Shown piece after piece: positions 54,291 through 62,719 of a stretch of DNA of 64,000 nucleotides. The DNA is from Nocardiopsis sp. ATB16-24. Lineage in GTDB: Bacteria; Actinomycetota; Actinomycetes; Streptosporangiales; Streptosporangiaceae. Each line of letters starts with the position of its first letter. Positions within the stretch are counted from its first letter, which is position 1. The notes beneath the pieces were generated by a model, which saw only the letters and a list, made by a program, of their open reading frames with translations, was not told the origin of the DNA and searched no databases. The DNA lies in NCBI RefSeq assembly GCF_030271535.1, contig NZ_JASCXJ010000005.1, forward strand, positions 124,001-188,000. The letters run 5' to 3'. Both the position numbers and the translations under genes were made by a program.

Positions 54291-55553
54291 ATGGCACCAG
54301 GAAGAAGACTGAGGGGGGCCACGGCCGCGACGGCCGCCCTTGTGTTGCTGGCCGGTTGTGCCGAGAGCGCAGCGGATGGTTCCGGAGGCTCGGGTGAGGG
54401 CGTCGCCCTTGGCGCGAGCATGGAGGAATACCAGGCGGCGTTCGAGAACGTGGACGACATCGTTCTGTACGCTCAGTCGCCCAATGCCCAGGGAAGCTTG
54501 AGCGGGCGCTACATCGAGACCTACCACGCGGCGGTCGAGGAGTGGTCCGGAGGCAAGATCACCTTCGACGTCGTCTACGCGAGCGGTGTGGCCGAGCCGA
54601 CCGAAACCGACGCCGCGCTGGCGGACGGACGTTTGGACATCGCCCAGGTGTACCCCGCCTACGCCCCCCAGAGGTACCCGGCCAACACCGCGCTGGTCCA
54701 GTCCATCGTCGCCTCGGACGCCAGCGTCGTCGAAGGTGCGCTGTCCGCGAACGCCTGGCCCCTCGATCTGGCCGCCTCCAACGACCAGATCCTGGGGGAG
54801 TTCGAGGACAACGGCATGAAACCGCTCGCACCGTTCTACTTCCCCGGTGCCTCGGCCCTGTACTGCACCGAGGCCAGGACGTCCTTGAGCGACCTGGAGA
54901 ACACGGTCGTGGCCGCGGGGGGCGCTTCGCAGGTCGCCCAGCTGGAGCAGATCGGTGCCTCTCCGGTGTCCATCGCCTTCAGTGAGCTGTACGAAGGCCT
55001 TCAGCGCGGCGTCGCGGACTGTGCACTGGCCAGTTTCAACTCCGCCGCCAACTCGGGGATCGCCGAAGTGGCGCCCAACGTGTCCCTCGACCCCCAGAAC
55101 GGATTCGCGGGAATGGCGGGCGCCATGGCGATGAGTCTCGACACCTGGGAGTCTTTGCCACTGGTGGCCCAGCAACTGTTGATCGACCGCATGGACGTCT
55201 TCTGGACCGACTACCTCGACGTCAACTGGGAGATCACCGCCGACGCCTCGAAGCAGATCCAGGAGGCCGGAGGAGAGTTCTTCGGACTGGACGAGGACGC
55301 GCGTGAGTCCATCGGGAGCGTGAACGAAGAACTCCTCGAAGAGGCCTCCCAAGCCTTCGACGACCCTGAGGACTTCCTCTCCCAGGTCGCGGACCTGAGC
55401 ACCGCATGGGACGAGAAGGTCAGCGAGCTCGGATACGAGAACGAGGTCGACTTCAACGGATTCGGTGAGTGGTTCGAGCCCGGTCGGATCGACCTCGAAC
55501 CGATCGTCAGTGAAATGTTCGACTCCATCCACCTGGAGAGCAGGCCGGAATAA
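54291..55553 (+). CDS. DctP-like TRAP-type substrate-binding lipoprotein
   Basis: A 420-residue exported protein. The N-terminus is a lipoprotein signal (RRLRGATAATAALVLLAGC, lipobox LLAGC) followed by a Gly/Ser linker. The body has the two-lobe plan of DctP proteins, with a long C-terminal helix region. TRAP binding proteins deliver organic acids to a DctQ/DctM membrane pair, but no such genes lie nearby, so this is an orphan binder or works with a distant permease. The ATG at 54291 has GAAAGGAAG just upstream. Its location suggests it captures the substrate of the following catabolic genes. Confidence 0.75.
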   Translation: MAPGRRLRGATAATAALVLLAGCAESAADGSGGSGEGVALGASMEEYQAAFENVDDIVLYAQSPNAQGSLSGRYIETYHAAVEEWSGGKITFDVVYASGVAEPTETDAALADGRLDIAQVYPAYAPQRYPANTALVQSIVASDASVVEGALSANAWPLDLAASNDQILGEFEDNGMKPLAPFYFPGASALYCTEARTSLSDLENTVVAAGGASQVAQLEQIGASPVSIAFSELYEGLQRGVADCALASFNSAANSGIAEVAPNVSLDPQNGFAGMAGAMAMSLDTWESLPLVAQQLLIDRMDVFWTDYLDVNWEITADASKQIQEAGGEFFGLDEDARESIGSVNEELLEEASQAFDDPEDFLSQVADLSTAWDEKVSELGYENEVDFNGFGEWFEPGRIDLEPIVSEMFDSIHLESRPE

Positions 55554-55575
55554 CCGGTTGAGAAAGGAATGAGCC

Positions 55576-56094
55576 ATGCTGCACCACTGGTCCTTCAACG
55601 CCGAAGATCCCGACAAGGTCGCGGCCGTTCTCGCCGAGATCATGGGTGGGAGCGTCATCGTTCCGCCGATCCCGCCCTATGAGGAGGGCGCGCGATGGGT
55701 CTGCCTGTTCGACGAGCACGGAACGATGATCGAGGTCGGCCCGATCGACGCCTGCAAGTACCCGGACGAGAGTGGCCTGGCCACCATCAAGGAGGTTCCG
55801 GGCTCAACGCAGCAGTACTCCTACAACCACGCGCTGTGCAGCGCCGCCGTTTCCTTCGAGCGGATCCGCGAACTCGCCGACCGGGAGGGCTGGCCGACCG
55901 CGTACTTCGATGGGCCGTTCAAGTTCCAGGGCCTGTGGATCGAAGGGCGTCAGTACATCGAGTTCGCCACCGCCGACGTGCTCAAGCAGTACACCGACAT
56001 CTTCGGTGACACCACGGCGGAGAAGCTCGACGCGCACAACCGGGCCCGAGAGGCGGAACTGAAAGCCCTGGCCGCGGAGAAGAAGGACGACTGA
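55576..56094 (+). CDS. Small VOC/glyoxalase-like protein of unknown function
   Basis: A 172-residue soluble protein. The start HHWSFNAEDPDKVAAVLAEIMGG and the strand-like WVCLFDEHGTMIEVGP look like half of a vicinal-oxygen-chelate fold. A second similar unit is suggested by NHALCSAAVSFERIRELADREGW and LWIEGRQYIEFA. Possible metal ligands (His, Glu) are present but I cannot assign them. It lies 22 bases after the binding protein, with GAAAGGAATGAG in front of the ATG. A role as dioxygenase, isomerase or hydratase cannot be distinguished. Confidence 0.65.
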   Translation: MLHHWSFNAEDPDKVAAVLAEIMGGSVIVPPIPPYEEGARWVCLFDEHGTMIEVGPIDACKYPDESGLATIKEVPGSTQQYSYNHALCSAAVSFERIRELADREGWPTAYFDGPFKFQGLWIEGRQYIEFATADVLKQYTDIFGDTTAEKLDAHNRAREAELKALAAEKKDD

Positions 56095-56129
56095 CACCGT
56101 CGTCCCACATCGGACGACCACGGACAGCA

Positions 56130-56153
56130 GGGGGTGCGGTGCGCCGCACCCCC
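56130..56153 (+). terminator. Intercistronic hairpin
   Basis: A perfect 10-bp stem (56130-56139 with 56144-56153) closed by a TGCG tetraloop lies between the VOC-like gene and the acyl-CoA dehydrogenase gene. It may end part of the transcript or stabilise the upstream message. Confidence 0.6.
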
Positions 56154-56177
56154 ATGGACACGTAAGGAGTGCGGCGC

Positions 56178-57332
56178 ATGATGTCGTCGAACGAGGTGGT
56201 GGACTCACCCTTCACCGAAGAAGAGGAGGACGCGCGTGCGGTGATCCGTACCTTCCTCCAACGCGAACTCGAACCGGTCGCGTCCCTGTTCGTGGACGAT
56301 CCGAGCCGGGAGCGTGAGTTCTGGCGCCGCGCGGGTGAGGCGGGTGTTCTCGGGGCCAACATCGACGAACGGTACGGGGGCCCTGGGATGTCGGCGCTGT
56401 TCGGCGTCGTGCTCTCCTACGAACTGGGCAGGTCCCCGGCCGGAGCGATCGTCGGCAGTTCGATCACCGCCGACCCCGGCGCGACCCACGTGTTGATGAG
56501 CGGTGGCTCCGAGGAGCACAAACACCGCCTGGCCAAGGGGATCATGTCCGGTGACCTGACCCCGGCGTTCGCCGTCACCGAGCCGGAAGCCGGTAGTGAC
56601 GCCTTGGCCATGCGCACGCACGCGGTACGTGACGGCGACGAGTACGTCCTGAACGGTTCGAAGACCTTCATCAGCAACGGGAACAAGGCCGAGCTGATCT
56701 ACCTGGCCGCCAAGACCGACCCCACCCGGCGAGGCGCGGGCGTGAGCATGTTCCTGGTGGAGGGACAACCCGCGGGACTGTCACGTGTGCGGATGAAGAC
56801 GATGGGCTATCCCGCCTATGACCTCGCCGAACTGTACTTCGACGACGTGCGGGTGCCGGCCGAGAACCTCCTGCTCGGCGAAGGGCGCGGGATGGAACTG
56901 ATGATGTCCACCTTCGCCCTGGACCGGTTGCAGATGGCGGCCCGTGCCTTGGGCGAGGCGGACCTGGCGATGGAATTGGCCCTCGAACACGCCAAGACCC
57001 GCGAGATGTTCGGAAAATCGCTCTTCGACTTCCAGAACACGAAGTTCGTGCTCGCTGACATGAAGACCCAGATCGAGGTCGGTCGAGCCTTTCTTCATGA
57101 AGGAATCCGCAAGTACCGGGCCGACCGTTTCACGATGAGCGACGGCGCCATGTTGAAGGTGTGGATCCCGGAGATGGCCGGACGCGTCATCGATGACGCC
57201 CTGCAATTGTTCGGAGGCTCGGGATTCATGGACGAGATGCCGATCGCGCAGCTTTACAAGGGAAGCAGGCTGCACCGCCTGTACGCGGGGACCACCGAAA
57301 TCCAGAAGGAGACCATCGCACGTTCGCTGTAG
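56178..57332 (+). CDS. Acyl-CoA dehydrogenase
   Basis: A 384-residue FAD enzyme with all main family blocks. These are AFAVTEPEAGSDALAMRT (FAD and substrate contact), VLNGSKTFISNGNKAELI, GRGMELMMSTFALDRLQMAARALG, and the C-terminal QLFGGSGFMDEMPIAQLYKGSRLHRLYAGTTEIQKETIARSL. It should introduce a double bond next to a CoA thioester. The Y-E-G-T catalytic position of medium-chain enzymes reads Y-A-G-T, as in groups that place the base elsewhere. The ATG at 56178 follows TAAGGAGT by eight bases. It lies with the CoA ligase downstream, which would make its substrate. Confidence 0.92.
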   Translation: MMSSNEVVDSPFTEEEEDARAVIRTFLQRELEPVASLFVDDPSREREFWRRAGEAGVLGANIDERYGGPGMSALFGVVLSYELGRSPAGAIVGSSITADPGATHVLMSGGSEEHKHRLAKGIMSGDLTPAFAVTEPEAGSDALAMRTHAVRDGDEYVLNGSKTFISNGNKAELIYLAAKTDPTRRGAGVSMFLVEGQPAGLSRVRMKTMGYPAYDLAELYFDDVRVPAENLLLGEGRGMELMMSTFALDRLQMAARALGEADLAMELALEHAKTREMFGKSLFDFQNTKFVLADMKTQIEVGRAFLHEGIRKYRADRFTMSDGAMLKVWIPEMAGRVIDDALQLFGGSGFMDEMPIAQLYKGSRLHRLYAGTTEIQKETIARSL

Positions 57333-57484
57333 AACGCCGGGAACCGCGGTCGACGTCGAGCATCGCGGTTTCTGGGTGCGACCCGAACGAGCACGATTCC
57401 ACTGACGGGAACGAAGCGTTGATGCCGCTCGCCGCACCGGCGACGATCGATCCATCGCTTTCGAAGGCGGGGAGAAAGGCCAGA

Positions 57485-59083
57485 ATGAGCACGGGCGAGG
57501 GTGGCGTCACGACGTCACAGGGGCACATCGGCGGAGTCGAACGTCCGCGGGCACGCACGATCGGGGATCTCGTCGCGGAACAGGCCCGCGTGCGGCCCGA
57601 CGGAGAGGCTTTGGTGTGCGGCGACCAACGCTTCTCCTGGTCCGAACTCGACCGGCGGGTGCGCGCGGTCGCGGCGGGTCTGGTGGACCTGGGGGTCGGC
57701 CATGGTGAGCGTGTGGCGATGGTCGGGGCGAACTCCGCGGAGTGGATCATCACCGATCTGGCCTGCGCCTCCATCGGCGCCGTGTTCATGGGTCTGAGCA
57801 CGTGGTACAAGCCCCAGGACTTCGCCTACGTCCTGAAGCACTCCGAAGCGCGCGTGATCGTGGTCGCCCAGACCCTGTTCGGCAAAGAACTGGCACCGGT
57901 GCTTCGGGCGGTGGCCGAACAGGTCGACTCGGTGCGCGAGGTGGTCGTCATCGGTGAGCCCGCCAAGGGCGAGGTCGCCTGGCGGGACCTGGCCGCCACA
58001 TCGGTGCGGGACCTGTCGGAGCGGCGGCCGAGTGCCTCCGACCTCGCGGCGATCCTGTACACGTCCGGGAGCACCGCCGCGCCCAAGGGCGTCATGTTGC
58101 ACCACGGTGACCTCATCGACAACGGCTGGGAGATCGGTGAGCGCCAACACCTGACGCCCGAGGACCGGCTCTGGTTGGGCATCCCCCTGTTCTTCAGCTT
58201 CGGTTCGGCCAACGCCCTCATGGCGGCGCTGACGCACGGGGTGGCCCTGGTCGTCCAGGAGCGCTTCGACCCGACCGAGGCCGTCCGGCTGATCGATCGC
58301 GAACAGTGCTCGGTGTACTACGGCATGGCCCACATGACCAGGGCCCTGCTCGACGCGCGCGAGCGTCTGGGGACCTCGCTTCCCAGTCTGCGCACCGGAC
58401 TGACCATCGGCCCCCCGGAGGTCATCCGTATGACGGCGGAGCTCGTACCGCAGATCGCGAACGTGTACGGGCTGACCGAGACCTACGGGAACTGCGCCGT
58501 GACGGACGCCCACGCGTCGCTGGAGGAGCGTTCGACGACACAGGGCGGGCTGTTGCCGGGGTTCGAGGTCAGGATCGTCGAACCGGAGACCGGTGAGGAG
58601 GTCGAACCAGGGACCGTGGGCTCGATCCTGGTCCGCGGCCGGGTCACCTCGGGCTACTTCCGCGACGAGTCGGCGACCCGCGCGGCGTTCACCGACGAGG
58701 GCTGGTTCGACACCGGGGATCTCGGTCATCTGACCGACGGGAGGATCGTCTACGCCGGCCGGCTCAAGGAGATGTTGAAGGTCGGCGGCATCAACGTCTC
58801 ACCCCAGAGCGTGGAGGACGTCCTCCTGGGATACCAGGGCGTTCGACACGCCCACGTGGTGGGCAGACCCGACGCCTCACGGGGTGAGCTCCCGGTCGCC
58901 GTCATCGTCTGGGACGGCGAGGCCGATGTCGAGGGTCTGCGGGCCCACTGCCGCGAGCGGCTCGCCTCCTACGCGGTCCCGGTGGACTTCTTCGCCACCA
59001 CCGAAGACGAGCTGCCCCGGACCGGCACCGGCAAAGTGCGTCGCTCCGATCTGACCGCGTTGTTCGAGGGAGGGACGGCATGA
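57485..59083 (+). CDS. AMP-dependent acyl-CoA synthetase
   Basis: A 532-residue ANL-superfamily ligase. ATP-binding YTSGSTAAPKG, substrate region FFSFGSANALMAALTHG, YGLTETYG, hinge RLKEMLKVGGINVSPQSVED and the catalytic C-terminal Lys in PRTGTGKVRR are present. It activates an organic acid as its CoA thioester. The ATG at 57485 has GGGAGAAAGG in front; a TTG/ATG pair around 57419-57422 would give a slightly longer form. Its stop overlaps the next gene (ATGA), starting a run of four tightly overlapping genes through 62484. Confidence 0.92.
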   Translation: MSTGEGGVTTSQGHIGGVERPRARTIGDLVAEQARVRPDGEALVCGDQRFSWSELDRRVRAVAAGLVDLGVGHGERVAMVGANSAEWIITDLACASIGAVFMGLSTWYKPQDFAYVLKHSEARVIVVAQTLFGKELAPVLRAVAEQVDSVREVVVIGEPAKGEVAWRDLAATSVRDLSERRPSASDLAAILYTSGSTAAPKGVMLHHGDLIDNGWEIGERQHLTPEDRLWLGIPLFFSFGSANALMAALTHGVALVVQERFDPTEAVRLIDREQCSVYYGMAHMTRALLDARERLGTSLPSLRTGLTIGPPEVIRMTAELVPQIANVYGLTETYGNCAVTDAHASLEERSTTQGGLLPGFEVRIVEPETGEEVEPGTVGSILVRGRVTSGYFRDESATRAAFTDEGWFDTGDLGHLTDGRIVYAGRLKEMLKVGGINVSPQSVEDVLLGYQGVRHAHVVGRPDASRGELPVAVIVWDGEADVEGLRAHCRERLASYAVPVDFFATTEDELPRTGTGKVRRSDLTALFEGGTA

Positions 59084-59817
59084 GACATGTCATCGATTTG
59101 AGTCTGCCGCTGTCGGAAGGGATGTCCCATCATCCGATGCATCCGCGGAGTCCTCTCGTGCTGTCCGGCACGTTGACGCACCGGATGACCGAGCGATGGA
59201 TGGGGGACAACGAGGACTTCGGACGCGTGTCGTTCGTCAACGAACAGGTGGTGATCTCCGGGCACACGGGGACCCACATCGACGCGCCCTATCACGCGGG
59301 CCGGGATCGCCCCGACGCCGCGGGTGTGGACCTGACCCGCTGCGTGGGCCCCGCCAGTCGCCTGGACCTTCGAACCCACCGCGGTCCACGCGTGGTGTTG
59401 GACCGGGAGGACCTGGTCGGTGCGATACCGCAGGGGCGGGCGTTGCGCGACATCGTCCTGTTGCACACCGGCTGGTCCGATGTGCTGGACACCGACCCCC
59501 GGCGCTACTACGGCCATTCGATGGGTCTGTCCGAGGACGCGGCCGCCTATCTGAGGGCCCAGGGCGTGCGCTGTGTCGGTATCGACGCGCCGAGCATCGA
59601 CGCGCCCCACGTCCCCGGTGCTCCCGCGCACATGAACTTCCTGCGGGCGGACCCACCGATCTACGTGATCGAGAACCTTCGCGGCCTGGACGCACTGCCG
59701 TTCGACGTGCCGTTCTTCAGCGCCGCACCCCTGCCCATCGAAGGCTCCTCGGGAAGTCCCGTGCGGGCCTACGCCCTACTCGACCAGCCCATCGACCCGA
59801 AAAGTGATGCCCCATGA
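59080..59817 (+). CDS. Cyclase-family (kynurenine-formamidase-like) hydrolase
   Basis: A 245-residue protein of the Cyclase family (PF04199 type). The metal-binding motif H-x-G-T-H-x-D-A-P-x-H is intact in GHTGTHIDAPYHAG. It is preceded by IDLSLPLSEGM and followed by RDIVLLHTGWSD and CVGIDAPSIDAP. Such enzymes hydrolyse amides, lactones or activated ring ketones with a divalent metal. It starts in overlap with the CoA ligase and ends in overlap with the thiolase-like gene. It may open a ring before CoA activation. Confidence 0.88.
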   Translation: MRHVIDLSLPLSEGMSHHPMHPRSPLVLSGTLTHRMTERWMGDNEDFGRVSFVNEQVVISGHTGTHIDAPYHAGRDRPDAAGVDLTRCVGPASRLDLRTHRGPRVVLDREDLVGAIPQGRALRDIVLLHTGWSDVLDTDPRRYYGHSMGLSEDAAAYLRAQGVRCVGIDAPSIDAPHVPGAPAHMNFLRADPPIYVIENLRGLDALPFDVPFFSAAPLPIEGSSGSPVRAYALLDQPIDPKSDAP

Positions 59818-60806
59818 CCACGAGAACCGCACCGGCCCCGATCGCCGTCCTGGCCACGCACGAGTTAGTGGCACCGCGCGAGGATCACATGAGTCTGGAG
59901 GAGATGATCTTCGCCTGTAGTTCCACCGTCCTGAAAAAGGCCGGGCTCGACCACTCCACCCTCGAAGGCGTGGTGATGTCGGGCCAGGACCAGATCGACG
60001 GTCGGGTGATCTCGTGCATGCCCTCGGCCGGACCGGCCGGTGGAGTGGGCCGTGACGTCACCATGATCGCCTCCTCGGGCGACCACGCCCTGGTCTACGG
60101 CTGGATGCGTCTTCTCTCCGGCCAGGGATCGAACGTCCTGGTCATCGGCTGGTCCAAGCCGAGCGAGTCCGTGTCCTTGGCGCACTCGCAGTCGGTGAGC
60201 GCCGAGCCCTTCGTCCTGCGCGCGGTGGGTATGAACGACACCATCGCGGCCTCCCTCCAGGCATCGCGGTGGTACACCCCCGACGCACCGGTGGAGGATC
60301 CGGTGAGTTGGCCTCTGGGCGCCGAGGACCTGCCGGCCGACGCGGACGCCGTCTACGCGGCGGTCCTGGCCACGGCCGACCAGGTCGGCCCGGAGGGCCC
60401 GATCGCGTGGATCAGGGGAGCGGGCTGGTCGACGGACCAGTACGACATGGGAAGCCGCGACCTCACCGAGAACACGCCGCTGCGACAGGCACTCGCTCAG
60501 ATCGAACAGATCTCGGGTGTACCCCGAGCGCGGACGTGGGACGTGGTCGAGATCGCGGCGGCCAGTGAACCGGCGGTGCGGCGGGCGGCCGAGGCCTTGG
60601 ACCTGCCCGCCACGGCCAGGGTCAACCCTTCGGGCTCCCTCCGTGAACGACCGGCCCCCGCCCACGTCTCGGGTCTGGGCCGGATGCTCGCCGCGCTCGA
60701 CGCGGTCGGCAAGGGAGAGGCCTCCCACGCCGCGGCCGTGGGGTTGCACGGTTTCGCGGGACAGGGCGCGACGGTGATGGTGTTCAGCGGCGAGCAGGAG
60801 CGATGA
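59814..60806 (+). CDS. Thiolase-superfamily protein without the catalytic Cys (first subunit)
   Basis: A 330-residue protein with a thiolase-like fold, recognised by IAVLATHELVAPREDHMSLEEMIFACSSTVLKKAGLDHSTLEGVVMSG, the GPAGGVGRDVTMIASSGDHALVYG block, and the NPSGSLRERPAP / GLGRMLAALDAVGKG C-terminal half. Where thiolases have A-C-A-S-G it reads I-A-S-S-G, so no nucleophilic Cys is visible. It overlaps both neighbours (ATGA) and is followed by a second thiolase-like gene and a DUF35 gene. It is probably the non-catalytic or modified half of a heteromeric complex, comparable in layout to Ltp2 or BbsAB systems. Confidence 0.72.
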   Translation: MTTRTAPAPIAVLATHELVAPREDHMSLEEMIFACSSTVLKKAGLDHSTLEGVVMSGQDQIDGRVISCMPSAGPAGGVGRDVTMIASSGDHALVYGWMRLLSGQGSNVLVIGWSKPSESVSLAHSQSVSAEPFVLRAVGMNDTIAASLQASRWYTPDAPVEDPVSWPLGAEDLPADADAVYAAVLATADQVGPEGPIAWIRGAGWSTDQYDMGSRDLTENTPLRQALAQIEQISGVPRARTWDVVEIAAASEPAVRRAAEALDLPATARVNPSGSLRERPAPAHVSGLGRMLAALDAVGKGEASHAAAVGLHGFAGQGATVMVFSGEQER

Positions 60807-62008
60807 TGTCGAAGATTCCAGCAGTGGGCGTACTCGGTTCGGGACAGACGAAATTCGTCACCACCCGCACCGACGTGACCTTCCCCGAGTTGGTCCGTGA
60901 GGGCTCCGATCTGGCCCTGGCCGACGCCGGGATCCCGATCGACGAAGTCGACGCGTTCGTCTTCCCCCTGGCCCCCGACGCGCTGATCGGCGTCGGCAAC
61001 GGTGAGCGTTGGTGCGTGGAGGCGGTCGGGGCGTCCGGCAAACCCTTCATGCGGGTCAACAACGGTGGTGCCACCGGGATGAGCGCGGTGATCACGGCCT
61101 GGACGCACATCGCCTCGGGCATGTTCGACGTCGTGCTCGTGGCCGGCGCGGACCGGGTGTCGGAGTCGGGTTCGGCGCAGTCGGTGCTCAACAAGATGTG
61201 GGACGTGGGCTATGAGCGCCCCGTTCCGCTGAACACCATCACCATGTTGGCCATGTCGGCCGCTCGTTACATGCACCTGTACGACAGCGATGAACGGGAC
61301 ATGGCGCTGGTCTCGGTCAAGAACCGCGCGCACGCCGCGCTGAACCCGTACGCCCACCTGCGCAAGCCCGTGACGGTCGACGAGGTCCTGGCGAGCCGTG
61401 ATCTGGCCTGGCCGATCAAGCTGGGCGACGCGTGTCCGGCGTCGACCGGGGCGGCGGGTCTGGTCCTGGTGTCGGAGCGCTACGCCAAGGCCCACGGTCT
61501 GCGGCCCGCGTGGATCCGGGGGCTCGGACAGAACACGGAGACCTACTGGATGGGCGACCGGGTCGGCCCCAAGGTGGTCTCCGACCACGCCGACGCCGAT
61601 GCCCTGGGAGAGGCGTTCTGGCATGCTTACCGGCAGGCTGGCATCACCGATCCGCGTTCGCAGATCGACGTCGCGGAGGTCTACGCCCCCTTCTCCAGTG
61701 TGGAACTCCACGTCATCGAGGCCGCGGGCCTGGCCGAGAAGGGGCAGGCGCCCAAGCACCTGGCCGAGGGCGAGTTCGCCTTGGGCGCTCCCGGCACGAT
61801 CGTCAACCCCTCCGGTGGTGTGCTGTGCACCAACGCCATCGCGGTGACCGGAGCGGTGCGGGTGGCCGAGGCGGCCAACCAGGTTCTCAACCGCGCAGGT
61901 GCCCACCAGGTCTCCGACGCCCGTGTGGCGGTCGCGAGCGCGATCGGTGGGGACCACCAGTTCTATTCGACCATGGTGCTCAGTTCTGACCTTGAGGAGA
62001 TCGCATGA
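60806..62008 (+). CDS. SCP2/thiolase-like protein without canonical Cys-His-Cys residues (second subunit)
   Basis: A 400-residue thiolase-superfamily protein. The N-terminal half has VGVLGSGQTKFVT and VNNGGATGMSAVITAWTHIASG at the place of the nucleophile, which reads Gly or Ala instead of Cys. The His position reads EVYAPFSSVELHVIEAAGL rather than D-[GAH]-F with His, and the final Cys-G-G is AIGGDHQFYS. All three classical residues therefore differ. It starts at the ATG at 60806, immediately after the overlapping ATG at 60803, with AGGAG five bases upstream. Together with the preceding gene and the DUF35 protein it resembles steroid retro-aldolase (Ltp2-DUF35) complexes, which also do without the thiolase Cys. 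Confidence 0.8.
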   Translation: MSKIPAVGVLGSGQTKFVTTRTDVTFPELVREGSDLALADAGIPIDEVDAFVFPLAPDALIGVGNGERWCVEAVGASGKPFMRVNNGGATGMSAVITAWTHIASGMFDVVLVAGADRVSESGSAQSVLNKMWDVGYERPVPLNTITMLAMSAARYMHLYDSDERDMALVSVKNRAHAALNPYAHLRKPVTVDEVLASRDLAWPIKLGDACPASTGAAGLVLVSERYAKAHGLRPAWIRGLGQNTETYWMGDRVGPKVVSDHADADALGEAFWHAYRQAGITDPRSQIDVAEVYAPFSSVELHVIEAAGLAEKGQAPKHLAEGEFALGAPGTIVNPSGGVLCTNAIAVTGAVRVAEAANQVLNRAGAHQVSDARVAVASAIGGDHQFYSTMVLSSDLEEIA

Positions 62009-62484
62009 CCGCGCAGGCCGAATCCGGGACGGACCCCGCCTTCTACGAGCAGACGTGGGACCTGAGCTATCGCCACGCCCTGGGGGAGACGACCTCCCGT
62101 TTCCTGGCCGGGCTGGCCAAGGGCGAGATCTGGGGGCGGCGTGACCCCGCCTCGGGCCGGGTCCTGGTACCGCCGCGCTCGTACTCGGACCGTGACCACA
62201 CTCCGACCACGGACTGGGTCAAGGTGGCCAACGAGGGCGTCATCGAGATGTTCACCGTCGTCTACGAGCCGTTCCGCAACCTGCCCGACCCGCCCTACGC
62301 CCTGGCCTATGTCACGCTCGACGGCGCGGACACCGCGCTGGTCGGCTATGTCAAGGGCCTGGATCTGAGCGACCGCGAGGAGGCGGTCCGCAGGCTGGCG
62401 ATCGGTGAACGCGTCGTCGTGGCCTTCGCCGACGAGCCGACGGGGACGGCCGCGGACTACTGGTTCGAACCGGCCGGGGACTGA
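62005..62484 (+). CDS. DUF35 OB-fold protein without zinc-ribbon cysteines
   Basis: A 159-residue protein of the Zn-ribbon/OB-fold family that partners thiolases. The ribbon segment reads GEIWGRRDPASGRVLVPPRS and continues YSDRD, where the family has R-C-x2-C-G and later C-x2-C. The four cysteines are Asp, Ser, Ser and Asp or nearby, so zinc cannot bind in the normal way. The OB-fold part (VKVANEGVIEMFTVVYEPF, YALAYVTLDGADTALVGYVKG, VRRLAIGERVVVAF) is intact. It overlaps the thiolase-like gene (ATGA) and is the last gene before a terminator. It probably scaffolds or presents CoA substrate to the pair upstream. Confidence 0.85.
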   Translation: MTAQAESGTDPAFYEQTWDLSYRHALGETTSRFLAGLAKGEIWGRRDPASGRVLVPPRSYSDRDHTPTTDWVKVANEGVIEMFTVVYEPFRNLPDPPYALAYVTLDGADTALVGYVKGLDLSDREEAVRRLAIGERVVVAFADEPTGTAADYWFEPAGD

Positions 62485-62509
62485 CGAGGGAAGGTATCGA
62501 ACGGCGTCG

Positions 62510-62544
62510 AACAAGGTGTGCTCCATCCAGGGGCGCACCTTGTT
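62510..62544 (+). terminator. Terminator hairpin after the DUF35 gene
   Basis: A 12-bp stem with one G-T pair (AACAAGGTGTGC from 62510, complement ending at 62544) and an 11-base loop follows the stop by 25 bases. It separates the thiolase operon from the oxygenase genes. The remaining 62545-62719 bases should hold their promoter. Confidence 0.7.
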
Positions 62545-62719
62545 CCTTGTCCGCCCTCCCCGTGCCGGCGGGTGCGCCGCCAAGGCCGGAGAGGCCCATC
62601 CGAAAGGTCGATTCCGCCCTGCTGAACACTCGCGGGCGTAACGCACCGATCCTCCGTAGCGTCGTTGGCAGCACCGTTCGACCGCTGAAATGACGGATAC
62701 GGGGAGGGTGGAATCGAGG

